Assembly: GCA_023238725.1 (NCBI GenBank)
Contig: CM041548.1
Location: forward strand, 16,203,752-16,267,751
Direction of reading: 5' to 3'
DNA length: 64,000 bases
From: Scortum barcoo
Taxonomy: Eukaryota > Chordata > Actinopteri > Centrarchiformes > Terapontidae
Shown here: positions 24,401 through 36,400 of the stretch, in pieces
How the letters are laid out: every line of letters starts with the position of its first letter
Numbering within the stretch: position 1 is the stretch's first letter
The notes under the pieces: model-generated
Databases searched by the model: none
What the model saw: only the letters and a program-made list of their open reading frames with translations
What the model was told of the DNA's origin: nothing
Made by a program: the position numbers and the translations under genes

Positions 24401-27400
24401 CTTTTCCTTTGAACACTTTGTCAGTCAGCGTTCTGGTGAAGGCAGTTTGCTGGATTATGAGCCCACACGAGCGCCGAACACCATCAGCATCAAATCTGAC
24501 TTTCAATGTGAGAAGCAGCAGGAAGCTGATTTGTGTTGGTGTTAAGAGCTCAAGGCTGGGCTGCTGCTTCTCATTATATTAGCAATGTTGTGGGCATGTT
24601 ATGAGCTGAGGTCAGCAGAAAGCTAATGGCACATGGACAACAGCACTTCCTTAAAATATTTCTCATAATGATGCTCAGTGGGGAAGCAAAATTTCAATAT
24701 GTATATTTGTGCAGGTTCAGGGTTTTCCTTGTTTCCTGTTTGTAATGGTGTTTCAAAATCTTGCTGGTTGTCTCTTTCGGCAGTCCACAGTCTCAGCATT
24801 ATGTAAATAACTGCTATGCAGGAGTCAGATTCATAAATACGCCATCTATAGTTACCACTTTATCACTGCACGGCTGAAAAATTGCATTATTTGCACAATG
24901 GTAGACCTGCCATCCTCTCCTTGTTACATGATAATAGAGATCTCTGAAAAGGTGACTTCATTGCCAAGAGAGTCATGAACAAAGACTTCATATCAAACAT
25001 AATCCAGTAAACGGTAAAAATGTTTATCTATCTGTGTTTTCTCTTTCCAAGGAGGAAGAAAGATGACAACGTCACCTTTGATACATTCTGCCACAACCCA
25101 GCTCAGAAGGTGTACGGCCTCGTCTTGGAGGATTACAACAACAGAAAGTGTGAGATGAAAGAAAGAAAGGGCATGGGCTCGCAGTTCTTTATCTGTGCCT
25201 GCTCTGAGGACGAATGCAATGACCACATCTTCTTTAACTCCCGTAAGTTAAGACACATTCATTTCACCTACCTACCTGCGCGCCCTCACCTACTATTACT
25301 TTTAACCGCTCTTTAGATTAGAGCGTTTCTTCTTCAACTAGTGCTTTTTTATGGATTGTGCCTTTAAAAATAATGTAATTAGTGATCTTGTAAAAGACAT
25401 CATAGTGCACTGGGAATACCACAGTTGATCAATGACAATAAGCTCTGGTCTTCTCAGCACTGAAGGAATAACATTTTGATAAATGTGCTTATGCGCATCC
25501 CCCTGCATATGTGCATTCCCCCTGTTTACAGTTTTATTAGTCATCTCTCTCACATCAGTACTTTAACAGTAGAGTAATAGTGCAGTAACACAATGTAAAT
25601 GCATGTAAAGACGGGGCTCTCTGGTTCTTACATCTGTACAACATAACATGGTAACGTCATAGTCATGCTCAGCCTAATAATATTATGCCAGTTTCTATCA
25701 GCTTGTTATGTAAGGCGTCATGCATGAATGCTACCACATGTTCGCCGTAATGCTCTCCAGATACATGATTACAAACAGGTCTCGGAGACATTGGCTTGTA
25801 GACTCCAGTTACAGCATTGGCCCTGGAATCAGGTGTATTTTGACTACAGCATCCAGGCAATACTAACACCGAGGTACATATCCGAGACCTGGCTCTGCTC
25901 AGAGGGCCAAATTGAAAGCATCTGCACAGTGCGAACCACGTAATGGAAATACATTCACTTACTGAGAATGTCTGAAACTTGTCGGTGACTAACATGAGAC
26001 GGAAGCAGCTCCAGCAGAAATAACAACTCCAAGGCTAAAATACCAGTAAATCTGGATGAATGTACTTCTCGCTCTCCTAGCTAGTGACCAGTGTTACATC
26101 GCACAAAGCACAAATTTTTCTGATTGAACTTTTACTTTCAGTATTATTTTTCTCATAACTGGAGGATAAATTTAGGACGAAAAAACATCTCAAGGCCATT
26201 ACTTCACTTAGACAAAACACTAAGTTGTTGGTCTCATACCAGCTGAAATACCTCAGTGTTCCCATGGCAACAATAAAGCCTCTTTTCACACTGTTGCTGG
26301 ACGAGTGGGCTAAAGGTGCTTTTGACCATGTTATTGGAAATACATTTACAAAAAGTTTTGGAAATGATAAGAAGGATACAACAGGAGATCTAACTTGAGC
26401 ACAGTGCGCTTGTTAACCTAGACAAATAAGCAAAAAAGCAATTCTGTTGAATGTATGAATGAAGCTACCATCACAGCTTTTTTGCTGAGAGGTAACTGAA
26501 AGGATGGATACCACTCTCACTCCTCTCCTTTTAAATCTCAATCAGGAGCTTAGAGACAGGTAGCTTAGCCTAGCAAAAAGACGGGAAACAGAGGAAAGAA
26601 GTAGCCCAACTCTGTTCAAAGGATATGAAGTCTACCTGCTGCCAGCACCTCTAAAACTCACTAATCAACATGTTTTATATATATAACGTCCACACACACA
26701 CACAGTTTCTCATTATTTCTTAGCCCCGGAGCAATCATTTTGTGGAGTCTGCTGGTTGCTTGGTAAACAGTGAGCTTGGCTATCCGTTTCCCCCTGTTTC
26801 CAGCCTTTATGCGAAGCCAATTGTTGTCTGTCTCTCTTGTCTTCATGTTTAAATTACAAATGTTATCAATCCTCTCATCTTACTCTCAATAAGAAAGCAG
26901 CAAGTGTATTTTCCAAAATGTCCAACTATTCCTTTAAAAAAAATCTTTCATTCGACAAACAATGCTTCTGTGCAAAACTCTAATCTTAAGGAAAATCTCA
27001 AATTAAGGGGTTTTAAACAGACTGGCACAGCATGTGCAACCTTCAGATTTAACATGATTTAACATTTAGACTCCCTGTAATTCACTTTTTTTTTTTTGCC
27101 ACTCACAGAAACTTTTTCTTTTGAACATTCAATATTTCATACTTAACGTGATGTTTTTTGCCAAAGCTGAGCGAGTCCAGGAGGCACAGTGACAGGTTTG
27201 TTGTGAGAAATAGCTTCTCACTCTGTGAAAATAAAAACAAACTGGCTGGGGCCATGTTAAGGATTTCAGACATGTGGTTTCCTGTTTAGAAAAAAAAATT
27301 AGAGAGAACCAGAGGGCTTGACTGGAAAGTCAGCTAGATGCCCTCCTCATTCTTCCTCCTCCCTCATTTCTGCTCCTCTCTCTCACTTGCCTCTAAATTT

Positions 27401-30400
27401 AGTCTTTGCATCCAAAATTTTCAACTAGATAAAAAATTAAGGGCTGTAAAAGCTGGGAATTTTAAGACGGAAAATGTTTAAGAAAGTGTTGTGGCATTCA
27501 GACCCACTAGACAAGACATATAAATGATTAAATTTAGAACTCATCAAACTGTGGACCACTTGGGGTTTTCTCATTTAGTATGTTGTGTCTGGTGATATAG
27601 TTTTTATAGATCTTATTTTATGACTGCAGCTTTAAAAAACGGACCATAAACACAGCACAAGCATAAACTTTCTCCCTTTGCCAAAACCATAGCAGCTCCC
27701 AGACACACCACGTCCTAAATTATAAGAATCAGACATACGCTATAAAGAGACACAATGTGCGGTTGACTGGGTCAGGGTTTGGAGCAGTTTGCCTTTGTGG
27801 CCCAGACGCTAACTTTAGCTCTCAGATGCTTATAGACATTCCACAGGATGGGTCAGGTTCCTCCACTGTTCTGAGAATATTACTTTACTTTTAGCTCGAT
27901 GATACTGATCTGCCGAGACGGAATTTGAGTTTTATTTGTTTATATTGCAGGAGACAGATAGTTTTGTGTTGTCATCATTCCAAGAAAGCACACGTGTTAA
28001 AAAAATACAGTGTTTTGAAAAAGCACTTTCACTTTTCTGTGTGAACACAGTGTATCATAAAATCTTGTACTTGTTAAAGTTATTTTGAAATATAAATGTA
28101 GTTGACATCGAATCTCCCAGTAAGCTTTTGTTCATATTACGATCTGGTTCTGAACTTTAGAGCAGATGAAGTTTCTTCATGTTCACATTTAAATTTTTAC
28201 TATTTTTAAACTTAATTAATAACTCCTTAATAACTGAGCATATCAATATGTGGATGAAATTCATATAATATTATCAAAAGATCCAAGCCAGCTACGAAAT
28301 GAACCTTAAAAATATTTTGTAAGCTGCTGTTTCCAAAGTCAAGACTCGACTGCATCACTTGAGAGTGAATGGCAAAGTTATTATAAAACCAAAACAACGG
28401 GCTGAAAGACTCTAAAATGCTCTGTAGAGATGAGAAGAACTGCAGAGTTGGGGGATCATTCTGTGGGGATTTGTTAATACAAGTGACACTTTCACATTAT
28501 ATTTTTTTTTTCTATTGTTAATATATTAATTTAGACATTTTTTTTTTCAGTTACATAAATGTTGACATCCTCATCATCTCCTGTGACTTTTGTTCCGTCA
28601 GAAATGGATTCCCAGGTGGTGGCGGTCATCTTAGTGAGCCTGGTACCTCTGCTGGTCATGGCTGTTTTTGTCATCACTTCCTTCTACTGTTATCGAGTCT
28701 ACCGCCAGCGGCAAGCCAGCTCCAGACGCAAGAAGGGTCTCCCACTGGACTTCAGTGACGCTCACGCCATCATGATAGACGACGAAGGTTCAGACAGTAG
28801 CTCCACGCACGCCAACAACCTCAACCACAACACGGAGCTGCTGCCCATCGAACTGGATGTTCAAGTTGGAAAAGGACGCTTTGCAGAAGTTTACAAAGCC
28901 AAGCTTAAGCAGGGCTCCTCAGTGAGCGAGGAGCAGGGCTTTGAGACGGTGGCCATTAAGATTTTCCAGTACGAGGAGTACGCCTCCTGGAAGAACGAGA
29001 AGGAGATTTTCTCAGACGCTGACCTGAGACACGATAACGTGCTTCACTTCCTGACAGCAGAGGAAAGAAAGGTGCAGCGACAGTACTGGCTGATTACAGC
29101 CTACCATCCGAGAGGGAACCTCCAAGAGTACTTGATTCACCACATCATCAACTGGCGCGACCTGTGGCTGCTGGGGGGTTCGCTAGCGCGTGGAGTGGCA
29201 CACCTTCACAGTGACCGCACCCCCTGCGGTCGCTACAAGGTGCCTATCGCGCACAGGGACATCAAGAGCTCCAACATACTGGTGAAAAGAGACCTCACCT
29301 GCTGCCTGTGTGATTTTGGCCTCGCCCTGCGCCTGGACAACACTCTGTCTGTGGATGAGCTGGCCAACAGTGGGCAGGTAAGGTCTCCTGATCCTAAATT
29401 CTGGGGTTTTATTTGGTTTTACTTGGCATTGATTCCCTCAGAGATAGAAAAAAAACCCATATATATCCTCTTCTGTAATAATTTTCGCTGGCACCCCACA
29501 CACAAACCATTCCAAGCCCTGCCATATATTTCTTTGGAGATATTTATCACACCCTGAAAAGATCTCTGCTATCATTCAAACTTCTCAAGTCTGATTCCCT
29601 TCACTCAGGGACACCATCTCTTCATATTTGGCACTCTCTATATCTTGGCACCAGATGGCTAATGCTGATAGAAATAGGGCTGTAAGTGTTCTTAGGTTGT
29701 CGTTTTATTATACTCACAAGACAAACAGGCTTGATTGATTCTTAATGGACTCATTACACTCATGTAATAGGCCGGAGTTATATTAGACTCTGTTATGAAA
29801 ATGACTCATTATGAAAAGGTGAGGCCTTTGCTGCACAGCACACCTAATGCATTGTAATGCCCTCAATGCATTTTCAAAGGAAGCACCAGGGAACACATTT
29901 TCCTAGGTGGTAATTATGTGAAGACAAGCAATGTGTTGGTGAGCTGAGAGCTACCTTTGTTTTTCCAATTATGTTACACATCAAACATGTTTTAATGTAG
30001 ATAAATGTGATATGACGTCTTTCTGCAATACAAAATTACTACCTGTCACTTGATCAATGCAGGTAAATAACTCTTACTGCTAAGACAGTCTGTGTAGCTG
30101 TACTCTTTTAACCAAACAACTCCTGTTTGGTTGTAAAACTGTAGTTATTGGTTAAAAAGGTGGATTGATTTTTCTGTTGTTGTTGTTTACCAGCTCCCCC
30201 TAAATGTAGCACCCTGGTTAAGCCCTTTCGTCATCAGTGGCATCATGGACTTTAATTATAGAGATCTTTTTTTTTTCTCTCTGTTTTTTTCTCAGGTGGG
30301 TACAGCCAGGTACATGGCCCCAGAGGTGTTGGAGTCCAGAATCAACCTAGAAAACATTGAGTCTTTCAAACAGGCTGATGTTTATTCCATGGCTCTTGTA

Positions 30401-33400
30401 CTGTGGGAGATCATCTCCAGGTGCAACGCAATTGGAGGTAAGATACGATCAGACACAGACCGAATAATGACACACTGTTTTGATCAGAGGCATGACTGCG
30501 CTGTTGGAGGTTGATCACTATAACAGAATTTAGTATTGCAGAAGGGCTGCTGTGAGACCACAAGGAGAGAAATTATTCTGTGATACTGTTAGATGAGTAT
30601 TTCAGTTCTAAGGCGAATTTTGGGGATGTTTCATTGGTCTAAAAGAGACATCAAAACTTCCACTGAAACTGAATCAAAACATTTTGTTTTTTAACTTGGG
30701 CAACTTTTAGTAAACTGGTAAATTAGGCTTTACATGAATTATTAATTGATATAAAGCCCATGAAACATCTCTGAAGGATTAAGTGAATAAATAAAATCTG
30801 CAAAATATTTTCATCTGTAGATTTTACGGAGACACACTTAACTCTTTGTGGCTGTGTGTTAAAGGACAGTGTCAACAGAAAACAAGCTTGTATTTGTCCT
30901 AGAGTCAGCTCATCCCTTCCACGTTGAAAATTATTATGTATTGTGTATTAAGAGTTTGACACCCGTGTTGCTTGTCTCTCTTCAGAGAAAACTGGGACAA
31001 CTAGAAAACATCAGGCCTGAAATCAGTATATTGATCAGAGACCTGACAGTAGAGTTTTATAGCTACTTGCTGTCATGATGGTCCTTAACAATTTTGAAGG
31101 AGTTGTAGACATTGTTTCAAAGTAAGATGAGAGGATTGATACCACTCTCTTGGTTTAGCTTAATTTAGCTTTGCAACGAGGGAAACGGCTAGCCTGGCTC
31201 TGTCCAAAGAAGCAGTGACCAGTGGAGACTCCGTAAAGTCACAGACAAAGACAAAATAGTACAATACTCAACCTAAAATAGAATAAGAATAAAAGCACAA
31301 CCTGACAATAGACATGAGAGTGGTGTTGATTTTCTTTCTTAAATCTTTGCAAGATAACAAATGAGCCTCTTCGCAGAAATGTGGAACTATCCCTTTAATG
31401 AGTGTTCCACTTTGCTGCCCGCTGCTGCATCTTTGTCATGATCAGTGTTGTTTTTATGGATGCCTGCTTTAAACATGACATTTCTGACTGCGTGGCTAAT
31501 AGCACGGTGCCCCCCCTGTACATGCAGTAAACATCCCCTGTGACCTTAAGTTAATAATAGAGATAAGTGCGTTTTCCTTAGTGAATTAGAGATTAGCCCG
31601 GGCCGTTGAGTGTAAAGGAAATCAATAGAAGCACTTATTGATGAAATTCCCTTTGGCGGTGGGTGTGTAAATATCCTCAGAAATGCTGTAAAAAAAAGAA
31701 AAATTGCCTCCACAGCTCACTTGACCTCTAAGGACTACGAGCACATCGACAACTTTACCAATTAGGAGCGCAGTGACCAACCCCACCTCAAGTTCACTCA
31801 CTAGATGTGCGACGCTGTGCAACAGGACTTATCTGTCTCTCCTTCCCGACCCATTAATCACTGTGGGAACAAAATCTCAAAGCATCAAACACACAATTCA
31901 TCTTGCAGAAGTCTCAAGGATCAGCCCTCACTTAGCTAATGTACCATCACTCGTGTTTGTCATTCTGTTGCAAAAACAAGGCCAGGATATGTGCAAATAA
32001 TAGAAATAGGTGATTATCTGAAGGCGAACCACGGGGCAGTATTTTATGTCGACACTCGGCCGTTTGTTTTCACTTCCCTTTAGTGTCTCTGTGGTCCGGC
32101 TCGTTTCTGTGAATGCTCCTGTCTCCATTGTGTCAGAGCAGTGATTGACAGCCACGTTTGGGCACAAACGCTCCTACTTTGGCGTTTTCCTGTTTTGCAC
32201 CCACAATCCTCCCAGTGGGCCTCCTTGAAGTGTATCACACAGTAACGCTGCCCGAGAGAAAAACACGGCCGAGTGACCCACAGTCCCCTTTGCTTTTCCT
32301 TCCCAACAGCAAGAAAATGTGAGCCCTGTGGGTACACCTTTTGACTTTTGAAAAGAAAATGGACTATTTCCTGTTTTGCAAAGAGCGGAGTCCCCAAGAC
32401 GGACTGCTCTGAGAGCACTGTAAGTTGTTAGTATGGATGTCTCCTTTATGTGAGGATGTTTTGCAGCTAATGTCTCATGAGAGTTGGCCAGACAGGATAC
32501 ATGTCGGTAGAGATGGACTAAACGAATCCAGGCTCACTGGATAAGTCAGTGCGGCTCCGCTTGGTTTCCTCCTGAGGGATTTGAGGGACAACAGCTTCAT
32601 TCATCCCACTCATCCTCCTCCATCCCTTTTATTCATTTCTCAGTTTATTTTGCTCCCTAACTTTGCATCTATTTACATCTCGACAAACAGAAACTCTGTA
32701 CACGTAGTTAAGGCAGCAAACATTATTTTTTGACCCAGTTTAAACACATTTTTCTCTGACTGTCCTCGCGCAGAAACTCCGTGTCATTCTCTACTTCTAA
32801 ACTTTCACCTCAGTTTTTCAACATTTTTCCTCCCCCTCGCTTTGCCTGTCTGTTTCTTCCTACCCTAAGGCAGGTGAAGCAGCAGTTAATTACTCTCCCA
32901 CTGCACCGTAACGCTGCAGACAGCCATCTAGCTTTAGTGACGTCGCCACAGACAGACAGGGAGGACAGGCAGGTAGATTTACTGGAGAGAGGGGAGGCAG
33001 AGAGGTTCCCGTCCCACCCCTGAACCAAAATAGAGACTATAGAGAGAAGCAGCTGGAATACTTTGTGTGTTTTTCTGCATATATCTGCATCCACTTTGTC
33101 AAGACTTGGCATCTGTCCGAGACAAGCAGAGGGGTGAAATCTGTAGTTCATTAAGGCCAAAACCAAGGAGACGCTCTCATGCTGAAAGGTTAAAATGTCG
33201 TACAAACACAGCCAGCCTCCCACCTTGACAGACCCCGAGGAAGGTGGAAAGAATAAGCTGTGTAAATGAGATGCAGTCATTTGGTTTTGCTTCACTGGCA
33301 GCTAAGAAAAAAAACCCTCCTTGCAGATAGTATTCTGGCAGAGATCTGGTATTGATTCTGGAACCAGAGCACCATGAGAATGAAACTGATGTGTTTACAG

Positions 33401-36400
33401 AGTGCACTCAAAGAGTTTCATGCCTTCACGCTGTTAGCCTCTTGTTTTTCCTAAAGTTGCCAAGTTGTCCCTGGAGGTCGGTGAGTCACTAATGACAGTC
33501 TGAGAGCTCACCTCACTTGAGACAAAATATGAAACACATGTGTGCAGGCACCAAAATTCAGAGTGACACATCCCAGGGCATCATTATAATGACAGGGGTG
33601 AAGCCCTGGTTTCCTCTTGTCTCTGTTGCCACCTGCCTGTGTGTGTGTCTGCACAAGACAGATGTCTGATCAGCCCTCTACGTCTCAGTGGCAGGCAACC
33701 ACATACCCGCTCTGTCACAGTTGCTGGGGCCACGGTCTGATCAGGCGAGAAGAACACATCCGTCTGTCAACTGCGCCAGTCAGTCAGCCATGAGCCATCA
33801 CTTTGCTTTCTTTATCTTCCAACACTGTAAAGATAGGTAGAGTTGGAGCGAGAGAGAAACACAGAGATCAACACACCTCAGAGAGAAGGAAAAGCGGGAT
33901 TCAAGACTCAGGCCTTTTTATCTCTGCGTCTATTCCCTAAAATTCCCTCTCCTGTATAATTTAGCTGGTCCAGATTTAGGGCTTGGAAAGGCTATGAGGG
34001 CGTTCCTCAGGCGGGTGGGGCTATGTAGGGGGATAATAGTGGAGTGGTGTTGAATGTGGAGCTGCCGAAGAGGAGAAATGCCTTCAGTCCCTAGGGGGAG
34101 AGGCTGGGCTAGACTGGAGAGGAGGAGAGGTTAGGGCGGCTGCTCTCCAGATGTCAAAGCATCAACTCCTCCAGGACTGGAGGGCCTGATGTTCTGTTGT
34201 GTATGTGTGCCTGTGTGGGGTCTGCTATAGTCCACATTAGGGCACGAATTCTGGATTTTAACCACTTGATTGCGAATGAATTGTAGACAAAATGTGTGCA
34301 CAATTTGGCTTTACTGAAGTTGGATCCAGCATGAGCTAAAAAAGTTTTTTGGTCTTCTTTAATGGGGTTAGGTGAGGGTTAGGGCACGTGTCAGCTACAG
34401 CTAATTGCAGGGTAAGCCTCCTGGGTAAGTCAGTGCCGTATGTCCAAAAGTTAGCTCTGATAGTGTGTAGTGTTCCTGTATACATCTGTACTAAATGACT
34501 TTAACAACCTGTGAGGAACACAAACAAGTGTCACAGCCACCGCGTCCTAATGAAAACCAGCAGAGGCGGCTGGGAGTGGATTAGTCAGGCTCGCATGGCA
34601 GACTGAGACAGACTCTGGGAAACAGACAATGTTATTGTGATCACATTACTAATTTATTTCCCAGTACATGTCACAACTCTCAGTGGATATGTTTTTCTCC
34701 ATTATTTATGTGTTTAGGTGACAGGATTTCTGTTCTTTTTTTTTTTTTTCAGCATCTATGCTTTGTTGAACATTATTAGACAAAAATGTCAACTTGGACG
34801 GGCAGCAGAACACGAATATCAAACAAACTATCCTACGCTGGTTTGTTTTCGACTTTGCTGTAATCATTTTGGATGTTTTTGGCTTACTACTGAAGTTACT
34901 ACTGCACCGCTGATACCTAAACATACATCACTGAGATAAACGTGTCTGTGTGCTAGGGCCACAGCCAAAACAAGTGACAGGTTAATGAAGGACAAAGATC
35001 ATTATGGGATGGTTGAAGTGCAGCACCTGGAGAGGCCACGTAGGCTTTAGCTTTGGAAACATAGCTGCACTGTCCCACATGTATATCACGACACTCCTGA
35101 AGGCCCACAGTCATGGAGAAGTTTCCCCCAGTCTGCTGTTGTAGCTAAATTTAACAGAATTTCTCTTGGCTGCCGATTCCCAGACAGTTTCTACAGGCAT
35201 GCTTGACAACTGGCATGGAAAATAGACATTAAAGTTGTGCTAGCATTGCAAAATCCACATCACTACATGTCAGCTGTCGCGGGGAGACATCTTGCAAGTT
35301 CCTCATTGTTACCAGCGCCGAACTTGTTACATTTGCCTCGCATTAATCTTGTCAATATGCAGTGTGTGACTTTTGCAAACCACAGCATTTCTCCCTCACC
35401 CTGTGTTGTGTTTTCAATAGGTTTTGCTAGTTCAGAGTTTAATTTAAGGTCTGCCTGGAAAACTCATCTCTCCTTTTAGAGTGGGACTGGCCAATGTTTT
35501 CCATCCTGGAATACACACTTTTGTTTACACTGCAGAGCGCTCAGCGGCATGATTCATATATTTTGGACCCATTGTTTGGAGCCGAACACATAAACATGTT
35601 TGCCCAACGGTTTACAAAGTGGATTTGTAGGCCAAAGCACAATGATACACCTCCCTCCTACCCGTCAAAACAAAAAGGAACGTGTCATCTTTTCTCTCAA
35701 ATACTGACTGATGACTGATGGGTGTGGCTGTGTTTAAGCTTTAATACCAAACCAGAAGAGCACCGCTTACAAAAAAAAAAAAAAAGAGAAGTTTCAGCCG
35801 CTGAGTGTCTGTTGCACTACTCTGTGTCCCAGAAACCTCCAATTCCTGTCTGCGGGTTTCATAGAGTAACTTTCTGCGAGCTTCTTTTTAACGTGTTTTG
35901 AAATGTGAAACCATCATCTGCATCATGCTACAAACTGTATACCAAGAAGTGGTCTATTGCACTAGATTACCCCAATCAACATTTTTACTGTATATAGAAG
36001 TGTGTGTGCAAGATGCGTCCGCTCACTCGCAGAAACAACGCGTTAGCCTCGTGACTGGGCAGGTTACTGCAGAGCTCTCTGACTCAGGCTGGCGCTGTCT
36101 TTGTTCCAGTCATGTAAACTCTGCGGGACTAATTCATGCGGGGAAAAGAAGCAGGAAAAATCTGCACCGTGCCTTTCATTCCGTTTATGTTTGCAGTCAG
36201 CGTGTATTTGGAGCCAGATACGTGGCTCTCACACTGCCGGTTCATCTGCTGGTCATCTTGTTAATCATTGAAAATCCACTCGGGCTAATGATTTACTTCA
36301 ACAGTCTTCACACAGTCACATGCCTCATCAGGCTCCTCTCATCTCCACAGACTCTCTGAAACTCGTGTTTTTTTTATTCAAGCCCTCCATGCTTCAAAGC

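Larger units (their letters stand above)
25243..28601 (+). other. tgfbr2 intron 3
   Basis: A 3359-base phase 1 intron between ectodomain and membrane exons. It holds an RFX-like palindrome at 26258-26271 and a MITE-like element at about 26475-26937. The last kilobase has several short passages that look like fish repeats (for example near 28330-28490), but I cannot give a family. Confidence 0.85.

Noticed and set aside
28559..28601. ATG at 28559 as an internal start for a membrane-anchored kinase form
   Set aside because: It lies between the two exon 4 acceptors, after the TAA. It would need re-initiation or an unseen promoter, and there is no signal peptide before the membrane segment.
32810..33295. 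161-codon open frame on the minus strand in tgfbr2 intron 5
   Set aside because: No recognisable domain, no splice borders and ordinary intron composition; the length is possible by chance in 64 kb.
33998..34035. Possible G-quadruplex in tgfbr2 intron 5
   Set aside because: Four G-runs are present but two loops are long (about 8 and 11 bases), so stability would be poor.
35898..36359. 153-codon open frame on the plus strand in intron 5
   Set aside because: No family resemblance and no signal of coding composition; it lies inside a confirmed intron.
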